A DNA stretch of 64,000 nucleotides from Pseudomonas tohonis (GTDB lineage: Bacteria; Pseudomonadota; Gammaproteobacteria; Pseudomonadales; Pseudomonadaceae). A program made the position numbers and the translations under genes. The stretch is taken from assembly GCF_012767755.2 (NCBI RefSeq), contig NZ_AP023189.1, positions 1,798,001-1,862,000 of the forward strand. The letters are read 5' to 3'. Under the pieces are notes generated by a model. The model saw nothing but the letters and a program-made list of their open reading frames with translations, was not told the DNA's origin and ran no database searches. Positions 53,203 through 63,233 of this stretch are shown in pieces (positions within the stretch are counted from its first letter, which is position 1; each line of letters begins with the position of its first letter).

Positions 53203-54315
53203 ATGAAGCGTGTAGGTCTGATCGGTTGGCGCGGCATGGTGGGTTCCGTACTCATGCAGCGGATGCTGGAAGAGCGGGATTTCGACCTGATCGAGCCGGT
53301 TTTCTTCACCACCTCCAACGTCGGCGGGCAAGGCCCGGCGATCGGCAAGGACGTCGCTCCGCTGAAGGATGCCTACAGCATCGACGAGCTGAAGAGCCTC
53401 GACGTGATCCTGACCTGCCAGGGTGGCGACTACACCAGTGAAGTCTTCCCCAAGCTGCGCGAAGCCGGCTGGCAGGGCTACTGGATCGACGCCGCCTCCA
53501 GCCTGCGCATGCAGGATGACGCGGTCATCGTCCTCGACCCGGTCAACCGCCGCGTGATCGACCAGCAGCTGGACGCCGGCACCAAGAACTACATCGGTGG
53601 CAACTGCACCGTCAGCCTGATGCTGATGGCCCTGGGCGGCCTGTTCGAAGCCGGCCTGGTGGAGTGGATGAGCGCCATGACCTACCAGGCCGCCTCCGGC
53701 GCCGGTGCGCAGAACATGCGCGAGCTGATCAAGCAGATGGGCGCCACCCACGCCGCGGTCGCCGATGACCTGGCCAACCCGGCCAGCGCCATCCTCGACA
53801 TCGACCGCAAGGTGGCCGAGACCATGCGCGGCGAAGCCTTCCCGACCGAGAACTTCGGCGTGCCGCTGGCCGGCAGCCTGATCCCCTGGATCGACAAGGA
53901 GCTGCCCAACGGCCAGAGCCGCGAAGAGTGGAAGGGCCAGGCCGAGACCAACAAGATCCTCGGCCGCTTCAAGAGCCCGATCCCGGTGGACGGCATCTGC
54001 GTGCGCATCGGCGCCATGCGCTGCCACAGCCAGGCGCTGACCATCAAGCTGAACAAGGATGTGCCGATCGCCGACATCGAAGGGATGATCAGCCAGCACA
54101 ACCCCTGGGTGAAGCTGGTGCCGAACCAGCGCGAGATCAGCATGCGCGAGCTGACCCCGACCGCCGTGACCGGCACCCTCAGCGTGCCGGTGGGCCGCCT
54201 GCGCAAGCTCAACATGGGCTCGCAGTACCTGGGCGCCTTCACCGTCGGCGACCAACTGCTGTGGGGCGCGGCCGAACCGCTGCGCCGCATGCTGCGCATC
54301 CTCCTGGAGCGTTGA
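53203..54315 (+). CDS. asd: Aspartate-semialdehyde dehydrogenase
   Basis: A 370-residue ASADH that reduces aspartyl phosphate to aspartate semialdehyde, feeding lysine/DAP, threonine and methionine. The NADP motif is [14 protein letters not shown], the catalytic Cys lies in [16 protein letters not shown] near 135, and the active-site His in [16 protein letters not shown] near 274. Length and form are of the proteobacterial type. Start ATG 53203 after GGTGTAG-type leader. A GC-rich hairpin follows. Confidence 0.97.
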   Translation: MKRVGLIGWRGMVGSVLMQRMLEERDFDLIEPVFFTTSNVGGQGPAIGKDVAPLKDAYSIDELKSLDVILTCQGGDYTSEVFPKLREAGWQGYWIDAASSLRMQDDAVIVLDPVNRRVIDQQLDAGTKNYIGGNCTVSLMLMALGGLFEAGLVEWMSAMTYQAASGAGAQNMRELIKQMGATHAAVADDLANPASAILDIDRKVAETMRGEAFPTENFGVPLAGSLIPWIDKELPNGQSREEWKGQAETNKILGRFKSPIPVDGICVRIGAMRCHSQALTIKLNKDVPIADIEGMISQHNPWVKLVPNQREISMRELTPTAVTGTLSVPVGRLRKLNMGSQYLGAFTVGDQLLWGAAEPLRRMLRILLER

Positions 54316-54323
54316 TCGATCCG

Positions 54324-54350
54324 GGGCGCCGATGAGGCTCGTCGGCGCCC
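54324..54350 (+). terminator. GC-rich hairpin after asd
   Basis: GGGCGCCGA / TCGGCGCCC stem with a 9-base loop 8 bp past the stop; only a short T stretch follows, so termination may be partial. Confidence 0.5.
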
Positions 54351-54421
54351 GGTTTCCCTCGATTGCCTGCGTGCGGGGCGGCGGTTAAAGTGCCGCTCCC
54401 GTTTCGCCAGAGGCAATGTCC

Positions 54422-55423
54422 ATGAGCCAGTCCTTCGATATCGCCGTTGTCGGCGCCACCGGCACCGTTGGCGAAACCCTCGTCGAGCTCCTCGCCGAGC
54501 GCGAATTCCCCATCGGCACCCTGCACCTGCTGGCGAGCATCGAGTCCGCCGGCGCCTCCGTGCCGTTCCGTGGCAAGAACCTGCGCGTGCGCGATGTCGC
54601 CGAGTTCGACTTCTCCCAGGTACGCCTGGCCTTCTTCGCCGCTGGCGAAGCGGTGAGCCGCAGCTTTGCCGATCGCGCCAGCCAGGCGGGCTGTGCGGTG
54701 ATCGACCTGTCCGGGGCGCTGGATGACGCCAAGCCTCTGGTGCCCGAAGCCAATGCCGGCCTGCTGGGCGAACTGGCCCCTCCTTATAGAGTGAGCAGCC
54801 CGAGCGCGTCCGCCGTGGCGTTGGCCTGCGCGTTGGCTCCTCTGGCCTCCCTGGGCATCGAGCGGGTCACCGTCACCGCCTGCCTCGCGGTCTCCAGCCG
54901 TGGGCGCGAAGGCGTCAACGAACTGGCCCGGCAGACCGCCGAGTTGCTCAATGCTCGCCCGCTGGAGCCGCGCTTCTTCGATCGCCAGGTGGCTTTCAAC
55001 GTCCTCGCCCAACCCGATGCGGTGGACGGGGACGGGCACGCGCAACTGGAAAGAAGACTGGCACGCGAATTGAAGGCGCTGCTCGTCGCCCCGACGCTGG
55101 ACGTGGCTGCCACCTGCGTGCTCGTGCCGGTGTTCTTTGGCGACAGCCTGAGCGTCTCGCTGCAGGTGCGCGAGGACGTCGATCTGGCTCGTGTGCTGGA
55201 GCGACTGGAGGCTGCGCCGGGCATCGAACTGGTCGAGCGGGACGACTACCCGACGGCAGTAGGTGACGCTGTGGGGCAGGATGTGATCTACGTCGGCCGG
55301 GTGCGAAAAGGGCTGGAAGACCCGCGCCAAGTCAATTTGTGGATTGCGTCTGATAATGTGCGAAAAGGCGCTGCACTCAACGCCGTACAGTCCGGCGAGT
55401 TATTGATAAAACACTATCTGTAA
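54422..55423 (+). CDS. usg: Usg-like paralogue of aspartate-semialdehyde dehydrogenase
   Basis: A 333-residue ASADH homologue. The NADP fold AVVGATGTVGETLVELLAER is kept. The segment aligned to the catalytic Cys reads VSSPSASAVALACALAPLAS near 120; the nucleophile position is not Cys, so classical activity is unlikely. Such Usg proteins follow asd or precede truA/fimV in gammaproteobacteria with unknown function. ATG 54422 is preferred: AGAGG lies 8 bp upstream; ATG 54416 is also in frame. Lies between asd and fimV. Confidence 0.85.
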   Translation: MSQSFDIAVVGATGTVGETLVELLAEREFPIGTLHLLASIESAGASVPFRGKNLRVRDVAEFDFSQVRLAFFAAGEAVSRSFADRASQAGCAVIDLSGALDDAKPLVPEANAGLLGELAPPYRVSSPSASAVALACALAPLASLGIERVTVTACLAVSSRGREGVNELARQTAELLNARPLEPRFFDRQVAFNVLAQPDAVDGDGHAQLERRLARELKALLVAPTLDVAATCVLVPVFFGDSLSVSLQVREDVDLARVLERLEAAPGIELVERDDYPTAVGDAVGQDVIYVGRVRKGLEDPRQVNLWIASDNVRKGAALNAVQSGELLIKHYL

Positions 55424-55577
55424 AAGATACTTACCTGAAAATTTGAAGAACTTTTCTAGCTTGACAATACTGGTTTAGTTTTCATCGCTGACGGGGAACC
55501 GCTATGGCGCGTTGTGGCAGCGATCAAAATACTCTCTCGTTCGGCCGAGAAAAAAAGATAAAACAAGGGATTACGCT

Positions 55578-58490
55578 ATGATTCGGGTTCGCAAACTGGT
55601 GCTGGCAATTGCGGCTGCTTCGGCGCTGACCTCCGGCATGGCACATGCTCTGGGGCTCGGGGAAGTGACCCTGAAGTCCGCCTTGAATCAGCCGCTGGTG
55701 GCTGAGATCGAGTTGCTCGAGGTCCGCGACCTGGCTTCCAACGAAGTCGTTCCGAACCTGGCTACGGCCGAGGAGTTCAGCAAGGCTGGTGTCGATCGCC
55801 AGTACTTCCTGACCGATCTGAAGTTCACGCCAGTGCTCAAGCCCAACGGCAAGAGCGTGATCCGCGTTACCTCCAACAAGCCGGTGCGCGAGCCCTACCT
55901 CAATTTCCTGGTAGAGGTGCTGTGGCCCAATGGCCGCCTGCTGCGCGAATACACCCTGCTGCTGGACCCGCCGACCTATTCCCCCGAAACCACCGCTGCC
56001 GTCGTGCCGAGCATGCCCATCGCCGCTCCGGCCCAGGCCCCGCGTCCGGCCGCTGCCGCCCCGCGTCCGAGCACCAGCCCGGCCGCCCAGGCTCCGCGTG
56101 CTGCCGCTCCGGTAGCGCCGACCGCTTCCACCGCCAAGGCGGGCGCCGAGGAATACAAGACCACCGGTAGCGACACCCTCTGGGAAATCGCCCAGCGCAA
56201 TCGCTCCAGCGGCTCCGTACACCAGGCCATGCTGGCCATCCAGGACCTGAACCCGGATGCCTTCGTCGGCGGCAACATCAATCGCATGAAGAGCGGCCAG
56301 GTGCTGCGCATGCCGACCGATGCGCAGATCGCCAGCCGTTCGCAATCCGAAGCCATCGCCCAGGTCGCCGCTCAGAACGCCGCCTGGCGTGACGGCAGCG
56401 CGGTTGCGGGCAGTGCCGGTCAGCGCCAGCTGGACGCCACCAAGCGCGCCACTGCCGGTGCCGCTCCTGCCAAGACCGAAAGCAAGGACAGCCTGCGCCT
56501 GCTCTCCGCCGACAGTGGCAAGTCCACTGCTGGCAGCGAGAAGGGTGCCGGCAACGGCAACAGCAAGGCCCTGTCCGAGAAGCTGGCCGTCACCCAGGAA
56601 AGCCTGGACACCACCCGTCGCGAGAACGACGAGCTCAAGGGCCGGATGAGCGACCTGCAGAGCCAGCTGGACAAGCTGCAACGCCTCATCCAGCTGAAGG
56701 ACGACCAACTGGCCAAGCTGCAGGGTGACCTGGCGAAGAAACCCGAAGCCGCCGCCCCGGCGACTCCGGCCACGCCGACCCCGGCAACGCCAGCCGCTTC
56801 CGCCACCCCGGCGGCTCCGGCTGCCGAACAACCCGCAGCGGTGCCGGCTACTCCGGCACCCGACGCTACCCAGGCCACTCCCCCGGCCGGGCAGGCGCCG
56901 GACTACAACTACAACGAGGAGCCGGCTGCACCTGATGCAGCCGCCCAGTCCCAGAACCAGCAGCCGGCCAGTGAGCCGGCTGATGCCGTTGAAAAACCTG
57001 CCGCTCCGGCCGAAGCCGCCAAGCCGGTCGAGCCTGCGCCGGTTGCCGCCGCGCCCGCTCCGGCCGAGCCCGAAGCCGAGCAGCCCGGTTTCATCGACGA
57101 CCTGATGGGCAACCCGATGCTGCTGGGTATCGCCGGTGGCGGCGCGCTGCTGGCGCTGCTGGTCGCCCTGATGATCCTGTCCCGTCGCAATGCGATGAAG
57201 GAAGCCGAGCTGCAGAACAGCCTGGCTGCCCAGGATGACGACACCCACTTCGACAACGACCTGGACATCCAGGACAACGCCTTCGCCGGCCTCGAGAACG
57301 AGCCCGCCGTAGCGGCCGCCGCGCCTGCCCAGGCCGAAGAGCGCGTCACCGCCCAGACTGGCGACGCCATCAGCGAAGCCGACATCTATATCGCCTACGG
57401 TCGTTTCAACCAGGCTGCCGAGCTGCTGCAGAACGCCATCAATGACGAGCCGCACCGTGCCGACCTGCGCCTGAAACTGATGGAGGTCTACGCCGAACTG
57501 GGTGACCGCGACGGCTTCGCCCGCCAGGAAAGCGAGCTGCGTGAGATCGGCGGTGCCTACGCCGAAGTCGACCAGCTCAAGGCCAAGTACCCGGCCATGG
57601 CGCTTGCCGCCGCTGCAGGCCTGGGCTTCGCCGCCAGCTCTTCCGCTGCGGACGACCTGGACAGCTTCAGCCTCGACGACCTGACCCTGGACGAGCCCGC
57701 CGCTCCCGCTGCCCCGGCGCCCGCCGCCGCGGAGTCGGATCTGGACGATGCCTTCGACCTGAGCCTCGACGAGCTGGAAGCCGACCTCGATCGCGACCTG
57801 CAGGCGTCCGCCGGCAACGATGCGCTGGCCGGCCTGGACGATCTCGACCTGAGCCTCGACGAACCCGCCGCCCCGGCTGCGAGCCTCGACGACGAGCTGG
57901 GCTTCGACCTGGAACTGGATAGCAAGCCGCTGGCGGAAGAGCCGCTGGACCTGGGTGACGATCTCGCCGACTTCAGCCTGGATCTGGAATCCGACACCAA
58001 GCCGACCGTCGCCGAGGAAGACGACTTCCTCCTCAGCCTCGACGACGAGCTGGGCCTGGGTGGGGCCGAACCTGCCGCCGAGCCGGCCAAGGAAGAAGCC
58101 GCTTCCGCCTTCGAACTGCCGTCCGACTTCGACCTGTCGATGCCCGAGGACGAGCCGGCCGCCGAAGTGGACGCGCCGCTTTCCGACAGCTTTGCCGCCA
58201 AGCTGGATGAAGTGACCGCCGAGCTCGACCAGCTCGCCGAGAGCCTCGACCAGCCGCCGGCAGAAAGCGCACCGGCCAGCACCGCCGCTCCGGCGCTGGA
58301 CCTGGATGGCGAAGACGACTTCGACTTCCTCTCCGGAACCGACGAAACCGCCACCAAGCTCGATCTGGCCCGCGCCTACATCGACATGGGTGACACCGAA
58401 GGCGCCCGCGACATCCTCGACGAAGTGATGGCCGAGGGCAGTGAGAACCAGCAACAGGAAGCGCGCGAGCTCATCGCCCGTATCAGCTGA
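55578..58490 (+). CDS. fimV: FimV, peptidoglycan-binding pilus assembly / polar hub protein
   Basis: A 970-residue inner-membrane protein required for type IV pilus function, twitching and polar signalling in Pseudomonas. A signal peptide (VRKLVLAIAAASALTSGMAH) is followed by the FimV N-terminal domain (about 25-130), a Pro/Ala linker and a LysM-like segment (YKTTGSDTLWEIAQRN near 193). Next come a coiled coil (about 345-415), a long Pro/Ala linker, one transmembrane helix (MLLGIAGGGALLALLVALMI near 515), a TPR-like stretch and very acidic repeats. The conserved C-terminal FimV domain begins TKLDLARAYIDMGDTEGA. ATG 55578 chosen for the signal peptide. AAGGGA upstream. Confidence 0.96.
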   Translation: MIRVRKLVLAIAAASALTSGMAHALGLGEVTLKSALNQPLVAEIELLEVRDLASNEVVPNLATAEEFSKAGVDRQYFLTDLKFTPVLKPNGKSVIRVTSNKPVREPYLNFLVEVLWPNGRLLREYTLLLDPPTYSPETTAAVVPSMPIAAPAQAPRPAAAAPRPSTSPAAQAPRAAAPVAPTASTAKAGAEEYKTTGSDTLWEIAQRNRSSGSVHQAMLAIQDLNPDAFVGGNINRMKSGQVLRMPTDAQIASRSQSEAIAQVAAQNAAWRDGSAVAGSAGQRQLDATKRATAGAAPAKTESKDSLRLLSADSGKSTAGSEKGAGNGNSKALSEKLAVTQESLDTTRRENDELKGRMSDLQSQLDKLQRLIQLKDDQLAKLQGDLAKKPEAAAPATPATPTPATPAASATPAAPAAEQPAAVPATPAPDATQATPPAGQAPDYNYNEEPAAPDAAAQSQNQQPASEPADAVEKPAAPAEAAKPVEPAPVAAAPAPAEPEAEQPGFIDDLMGNPMLLGIAGGGALLALLVALMILSRRNAMKEAELQNSLAAQDDDTHFDNDLDIQDNAFAGLENEPAVAAAAPAQAEERVTAQTGDAISEADIYIAYGRFNQAAELLQNAINDEPHRADLRLKLMEVYAELGDRDGFARQESELREIGGAYAEVDQLKAKYPAMALAAAAGLGFAASSSAADDLDSFSLDDLTLDEPAAPAAPAPAAAESDLDDAFDLSLDELEADLDRDLQASAGNDALAGLDDLDLSLDEPAAPAASLDDELGFDLELDSKPLAEEPLDLGDDLADFSLDLESDTKPTVAEEDDFLLSLDDELGLGGAEPAAEPAKEEAASAFELPSDFDLSMPEDEPAAEVDAPLSDSFAAKLDEVTAELDQLAESLDQPPAESAPASTAAPALDLDGEDDFDFLSGTDETATKLDLARAYIDMGDTEGARDILDEVMAEGSENQQQEARELIARIS

Positions 58491-58493
58491 TCA

Positions 58494-59354
58494 ATGACCC
58501 AAGCAGTACCCACAACGGCAGCCGACTCGGCTGCCGTTGGCATTTACAGAATCGCCCTCGGCGTCGAGTACAAGGGCTCCCGCTATCGCGGCTTCCAGCG
58601 CCAGCGCGCCGGGGTTCCGTCGGTCCAGGAGTGCCTGGAGAAGGCCCTGTCCAAGGTGGCCGGCGGCGCGCCGGTGACGCTCAGCTGTGCCGGCCGCACC
58701 GATGCGCTGGTGCATGCCAGCGGCCAGGTGGTGCACTTCGACACGCCGGTCCAGCGCTCCATGCATGCATGGGTCATGGGGGCGAACATGAACCTGCCGG
58801 GCGACATCAGCGTGGCCTGGGCCCAGGAGATGCCGCGGCACTTCGATGCGCGCTTCAGTGCCATGGCGCGGCGCTATCGCTACGTCATCTACAACGACCA
58901 GATCCGCCCGGCGCACATGGCCGAGGAGGTCACCTGGAACCATCGGCCGCTGGATGTCGAGCGCATGCGCGAGGCTGCTGCCCACCTGGTGGGCACCCAT
59001 GACTTCAGCGCGTTCCGTGCCCGCCAGTGCCAGGCCAAGTCGCCGATCAAGACGGTGCACCACCTGCGCCTGAGCGAGCATGGGCGCTTCATCGTCCTGG
59101 ACATCCGCGCCAACGCCTTCCTCCACCACATGGTGCGCAACTTCGCCGGGGTGCTGATGACCATCGGTGCCGGCGAGCGGCCGCCGGAGTGGGCGCGTGA
59201 AGTGCTGGAAAGTCGCGTCCGGCGAACCGGCGGTGTCACCGCGCATCCCTATGGGTTGTACCTGGTGGAAGTGGAATACCCCGAGGAGTTCCAGCTGCCC
59301 AAGCGCTACATCGGGCCGCATTTCCTTTCCTGGCTGCCAGAAAACCCGGGCTGA
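58494..59354 (+). CDS. truA: tRNA pseudouridine(38-40) synthase
   Basis: A 286-residue TruA. The catalytic Asp is in CAGRTDALVHASGQVVHF near residue 67; VEYKGSRYRGFQRQ and YVIYNDQIRP are also conserved. It isomerises uridines 38-40 in the anticodon stem-loop. ATG 58494 is 3 bp after the fimV stop. Usual Pseudomonas order fimV-truA-trpF is kept. Confidence 0.96.
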   Translation: MTQAVPTTAADSAAVGIYRIALGVEYKGSRYRGFQRQRAGVPSVQECLEKALSKVAGGAPVTLSCAGRTDALVHASGQVVHFDTPVQRSMHAWVMGANMNLPGDISVAWAQEMPRHFDARFSAMARRYRYVIYNDQIRPAHMAEEVTWNHRPLDVERMREAAAHLVGTHDFSAFRARQCQAKSPIKTVHHLRLSEHGRFIVLDIRANAFLHHMVRNFAGVLMTIGAGERPPEWAREVLESRVRRTGGVTAHPYGLYLVEVEYPEEFQLPKRYIGPHFLSWLPENPG

Positions 59355-59411
59355 CGCTCCGCCGAGCCTTTGCTACCATCCAGCATCTTTTACCCACCCG
59401 GTGCCAGCAAC

Positions 59412-60035
59412 TTGCCAGCCGTTCGCATCAAAATCTGTGGCATCACCCGCGTCGAGGACGCCCTGGCGGCGGCTGCGGCCGGGGCCGATGCCATCGGCAT
59501 GGTGTTCTATCCCGCCAGCCCGCGCGCGGTCACGGCCGAGCAGGCCCGGGCGATAGTCGCGGCGCTGCCGCCCTTCGTCACCAGTGTCGGCCTGTTCGTC
59601 GACATGCCCGCCGCCGAGCTGGCGGCCATCCTCGATGTGGTTCCCCTCGACCTGCTGCAGTTCCATGGCGACGAGACGCCGGATGCGTGCTCGGGCCATG
59701 GCCGCCCCTATATCAAGGCGTTGCGGGTCCGGCCCGGCGATGACGTGGCCGCCCGCGTGCGTGAATTTCCCGACGCCTCGGGCGTGCTGCTGGACACCTA
59801 TGTCCCCGGCATCCCGGGTGGTACGGGCGAGGCGTTCGACTGGAACCTCGTCCCGGCCGAGCTGGACAAACCCGTGATACTCGCAGGCGGCCTCACCCCG
59901 GAGAACGTCGGGCTGGCCGTTGCCCAGGTCAGGCCGTATGCCGTGGATGTCAGCGGTGGCGTGGAAGCGAGCAAGGGCATCAAGGACCATGACAAGGTGC
60001 GGGCCTTCATCGATGCGGCAAGAGCGGCATGCTGA
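59412..60035 (+). CDS. trpF: Phosphoribosylanthranilate isomerase
   Basis: A 207-residue TIM-barrel isomerase of tryptophan synthesis. [20 protein letters not shown] contains the catalytic Cys, [15 protein letters not shown] near 177 the phosphate-binding loop and [19 protein letters not shown] the catalytic Asp. I choose TTG 59412 because the Pseudomonas protein begins [10 protein letters not shown]; a reading from 59370 would add 14 unconserved residues. The 302 bp to accD hold no supported gene. Confidence 0.93.
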   Translation: MPAVRIKICGITRVEDALAAAAAGADAIGMVFYPASPRAVTAEQARAIVAALPPFVTSVGLFVDMPAAELAAILDVVPLDLLQFHGDETPDACSGHGRPYIKALRVRPGDDVAARVREFPDASGVLLDTYVPGIPGGTGEAFDWNLVPAELDKPVILAGGLTPENVGLAVAQVRPYAVDVSGGVEASKGIKDHDKVRAFIDAARAAC

Positions 60036-60337
60036 ACCCGTCGCCCGCATATGTGACGGCGCCGCTCGCGCTGCCGTCCATAACCCAGTTGCCCGGGCAC
60101 GCGCGCATGCGCGCGTTGTCGGAACGGGCCGATTTTGCTTTTCGCGACGGCGCCATGCCGGCTTCCGTCGCCCGGATGGCCGGGGATTGCCCGGCGACGC
60201 CGAGCGGGGCAGGGCGCACCATCGCCATCCCGCTGGTGCCGCCAACCCCGTCCGCAATCGTGAATTCGCTCAAGAACATGCGCAGGGCTCCGGGCCGCTA
60301 GCGCGTGTTCGGGCCTGAAGCTATGGAGAACGAGAGC
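60036..60337. other. Gene-free gap between trpF and accD
   Basis: Open frames of about 90 codons exist on both strands but show no family resemblance, ribosome site or preference over each other. Probably holds the accD leader and promoter; GCGCGCATGCGCGC at 60101-60114 is a short palindrome. Confidence 0.4.
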
Positions 60338-61210
60338 ATGAGCAACTGGCTGGTAGACAAGCTGATCCCTTCGATCATGCGTTCCGAGGTGAAGAAGAGC
60401 TCGGTTCCTGAAGGCCTCTGGCACAAGTGCCCGTCCTGCGAGGCCGTGCTGTACAAGCCCGAGCTCGAGAAGACCCTCGACGTCTGTCCCAAGTGCAACC
60501 ACCACATGCGCATCGACGCGCGCACCCGCCTGGACATCTTCCTCGACGCCGAGGGCCGCGAGGAGCTGGGTGCCGAGCTGGAGCCGGTGGACCGCCTCAA
60601 GTTCCGCGACAGCAAGAAGTACAAGGACCGCATCACCGCTGCCCAGAAGGACACCGGCGAGAAGGACGCGCTGATCGCCATGAGCGGCAGCCTGGAAGGC
60701 ATGCCCATCGTGGCGTGTGCCTTCGAGTTCTCGTTCATGGGGGGCTCCATGGGCGCGGTGGTCGGCGAGCGTTTCGTCCGCGCCGCCAACGTCTCCCTGG
60801 AGAAGCGCTGCCCGCTGGTGTGCTTCTCCGCCTCCGGCGGCGCGCGCATGCAGGAAGCGTTGATCTCCCTGATGCAGATGGCCAAGACCTCCGCGGTACT
60901 GGCGCGCCTGCGCGAAGAAGGCATTCCCTTCATCTCCGTGCTCACCGACCCCGTCTATGGCGGTGTTTCCGCGAGCCTGGCGATGCTCGGTGACGTGATC
61001 GTCGCCGAACCCAAGGCGCTGATCGGCTTTGCCGGTCCCCGCGTGATCGAGCAGACCGTGCGCGAGAAGCTGCCCGAAGGCTTCCAGCGCAGCGAGTTCC
61101 TGCTGGAGCACGGCGCCATCGACATGATCATCCCCCGTCAGGAACTGCGCGCCCGCCTATCGCGGCTGTTGGCGCAGTTCATGCGTCTACCCTCACCGGC
61201 CACTGCATGA
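60338..61210 (+). CDS. accD: Acetyl-CoA carboxylase carboxyltransferase subunit beta
   Basis: A 290-residue AccD. The N-terminal zinc ribbon has CPSC and CPKC pairs (about residues 28-50); the crotonase-like domain has [20 protein letters not shown] near 172 and [18 protein letters not shown]. With AccA it transfers CO2 from biotin to acetyl-CoA, the first step of fatty acid synthesis. ATG 60338 ([12 protein letters not shown]) is the conserved start. Overlaps folC by 4 bp. Confidence 0.97.
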   Translation: MSNWLVDKLIPSIMRSEVKKSSVPEGLWHKCPSCEAVLYKPELEKTLDVCPKCNHHMRIDARTRLDIFLDAEGREELGAELEPVDRLKFRDSKKYKDRITAAQKDTGEKDALIAMSGSLEGMPIVACAFEFSFMGGSMGAVVGERFVRAANVSLEKRCPLVCFSASGGARMQEALISLMQMAKTSAVLARLREEGIPFISVLTDPVYGGVSASLAMLGDVIVAEPKALIGFAGPRVIEQTVREKLPEGFQRSEFLLEHGAIDMIIPRQELRARLSRLLAQFMRLPSPATA

Positions 61211-62484
61211 CCCAACGAACCCTCGCCGACTGGCTCGCGTACCTCGAGCAACTCCACCCCACAGCCATCGACATGGGGCTGGACCGCAGCCGCCAGGTCG
61301 CCCAGCGACTTGGCCTGCGCAGGCCGGCGCCGCTGGTGGTCACGGTTACCGGGACCAACGGCAAGGGTTCGACCTGCGCCTTCCTCGCCTCCTTGTTGAG
61401 GGCGCAGGGCCTCAAGGTCGGGGTGTACAGCTCCCCGCACCTGCTCACCTACAACGAGCGCGTACAGATCGATGGCCTCGACGCCAGCGATGCTGCGCTC
61501 TGCGAGGCCTTCGCCGCCGTGGAGGCTGCGCGTGGCGACGTCTCCCTGACCTATTTCGAGATGGGCACCCTGGCGGCCTTCTGGCTGTTCGAGCGCAGCG
61601 GGCTCGACGCCGCGGTGCTCGAAGTCGGCCTCGGCGGCCGCCTGGATGCGGTCAACCTGGTCGATGCCGACCTGGCGCTGGTCACCAGCATCGGCATCGA
61701 CCATGCCGACTGGCTCGGCGACACCCGTGAAAGCGTCGCCTTCGAGAAGGCCGGCATCTTCCGTGCCGGCAAGCCCGCCCTCTGCGGCGACCTCGATCCT
61801 CCTGCACCGCTCATCGAGCAGGCCGCGACCCTGGGGGCTCCCTTCATCCTGCGCGGGCGTGACTACGACCTGGCGGTGGGCGAGGGCGCCTGGCATTGGC
61901 GGGGCGTCGACCGGAAGGGCCAGCTGCGCCAACTGCACAACCTGCCGCTGCTCGACCTGCCCCTGGAGAATGCCGCGCTGGCCCTGCAGGCCTACTCGCT
62001 GCTGGGCCAGGCCTGGGACGAGGCCGCCATCACCCAGGCGCTGCAGGCCACCCGGGTTACCGGCCGCCTGGATCGCCGCTCGCTGAAATGGCGTGGCAAG
62101 TCACTCACGCTGCTGCTGGATGTTGGGCATAATCCCCACGCTGCCGGCTACCTGGCCGAGCGCCTGCGCGCCCGTCCGGTCGCGGGTCGCCGCCTCGCGG
62201 TGTTCGGCCTGCTGGCCGACAAGGACCTGCCCGGCGTGCTCGCGCCGCTCAAGGACGTCCTGCCCGACTGGGCGGTGACCACCCTGCCGTCGACGCGCAG
62301 CCGGCCGGCCGCCGAGTTGCAGGCCGCGTTGCTCGCCCTGGGCGTCACGGCCAGCAGCCATGCGGACGTGGCTGCGGCGCTGGATGCGCAGTGCGAGAAG
62401 GCCGGGGAGGGGGATGAAATCCTGGTGTTCGGATCTTTCTATTGCGTGGCCGAGGCGCTGGCCTGGCTCGCGCATCAGGCTTAA
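61207..62484 (+). CDS. folC: Dihydrofolate synthase / folylpolyglutamate synthase
   Basis: A 425-residue Mur-ligase-type FolC that adds glutamate to dihydropteroate and folates. P-loop [17 protein letters not shown] near residue 50, [30 protein letters not shown] near 140 and [20 protein letters not shown] near 305 are conserved. ATG overlaps the accD stop (ATGA), so the two are coupled. Normal length. Confidence 0.97.
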   Translation: MTQRTLADWLAYLEQLHPTAIDMGLDRSRQVAQRLGLRRPAPLVVTVTGTNGKGSTCAFLASLLRAQGLKVGVYSSPHLLTYNERVQIDGLDASDAALCEAFAAVEAARGDVSLTYFEMGTLAAFWLFERSGLDAAVLEVGLGGRLDAVNLVDADLALVTSIGIDHADWLGDTRESVAFEKAGIFRAGKPALCGDLDPPAPLIEQAATLGAPFILRGRDYDLAVGEGAWHWRGVDRKGQLRQLHNLPLLDLPLENAALALQAYSLLGQAWDEAAITQALQATRVTGRLDRRSLKWRGKSLTLLLDVGHNPHAAGYLAERLRARPVAGRRLAVFGLLADKDLPGVLAPLKDVLPDWAVTTLPSTRSRPAAELQAALLALGVTASSHADVAAALDAQCEKAGEGDEILVFGSFYCVAEALAWLAHQA

Positions 62485-62490
62485 GGGGGA

Positions 62491-63138
62491 GTGGCTGTGC
62501 TGGACAAGGGACTCAAGCAACGCATCGTCGGTGCCCTGGTGCTGCTGGCGCTGGCGGTGATCTTCCTGCCGATGCTGTTCACCCGCGAGGACGAGCTGCG
62601 CCAAGTGCGCATCGACGCCCCGGCCATGCCGCAGACCCCGGAGATGCCGCCGGTGGAGATGGAAACCGTGCCGGTTCCCGAGCCGCAGGTGCTGCCTGAA
62701 GAGCCCGTCCCGCCGCTGGATGGCTCCGGCCAGGCCAGTGCCCTGCCCGTCGCCCCTGCCGAGCAGCCCGGCACCCCCGTGCAACCGGCCCAGCCCCAGG
62801 CCCCCACGCAACCCCAGGCCCAGCCGCAGCAGGCCCAGGCCGTGCCGCCGGCTGCCACGCCGCCCAAGGCGGAAGAAAAGCGCCTGGACCCGAACGGCCT
62901 GCCGGTCAGCTGGTCGATCCAGCTCGCCAGCCTGTCCAACCGGGCCAGCGCCGAGAAGCTCCAGCAGACCTTGCGCAACCAGGGCTACAACGCCTATATC
63001 CGCAGCGCGGACGGCATGAACCGGGTGTTCGTCGGCCCGGTCATCGAGCGCGCGGAGGCCGACCGGCTGCGTGACTCCCTGAGCCGCCAACAGAAGCTCA
63101 ACGGCTTCATCGTTCGCTTCCAGCCCGAAAAAGGCTGA
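62491..63138 (+). CDS. SPOR-domain protein (DedD-like)
   Basis: A 215-residue single-pass membrane protein: an N-terminal helix (IVGALVLLALAVIFLPMLF), a Pro/Gln-rich periplasmic linker and a C-terminal SPOR domain (about 140-215: SWSIQLASLSNRASAEKLQQ ... NRVFVGPVIERAEADRL). SPOR domains bind denuded septal peptidoglycan; DedD assists cell division. Start GTG 62491 (GGGGGA just upstream); order folC-dedD-cvpA is the classic one. Confidence 0.93.
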   Translation: MAVLDKGLKQRIVGALVLLALAVIFLPMLFTREDELRQVRIDAPAMPQTPEMPPVEMETVPVPEPQVLPEEPVPPLDGSGQASALPVAPAEQPGTPVQPAQPQAPTQPQAQPQQAQAVPPAATPPKAEEKRLDPNGLPVSWSIQLASLSNRASAEKLQQTLRNQGYNAYIRSADGMNRVFVGPVIERAEADRLRDSLSRQQKLNGFIVRFQPEKG

Positions 63139-63233
63139 TTCGCTCGCTCTATCAGAGCAATCTGATCCGCGGGTTACCGGAGTGACGGGGCTCTGCTAAA
63201 ATGCAGCGCCTTTTCTGTTCGTGAGCTGCATAC

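Noticed and set aside
51940..54255. 771-codon minus-strand frame across leuB and asd
   Set aside because: Covers two well-identified genes and their terminator; low-complexity translation with no motifs.
55461..55489. fimV promoter based on TTGACA at 55461
   Set aside because: The -35 is perfect but no acceptable -10 is found at 16-18 bp spacing, so it was not listed as a feature.
55524..58454. 976-codon minus-strand frame opposite fimV
   Set aside because: Gly/Val/Arg-rich mirror of the Ala/Asp/Leu-rich FimV repeats.
60007..60279. 90-codon minus-strand frame between trpF and accD
   Set aside because: No ribosome site or similarity, and a frame of equal length exists on the other strand.
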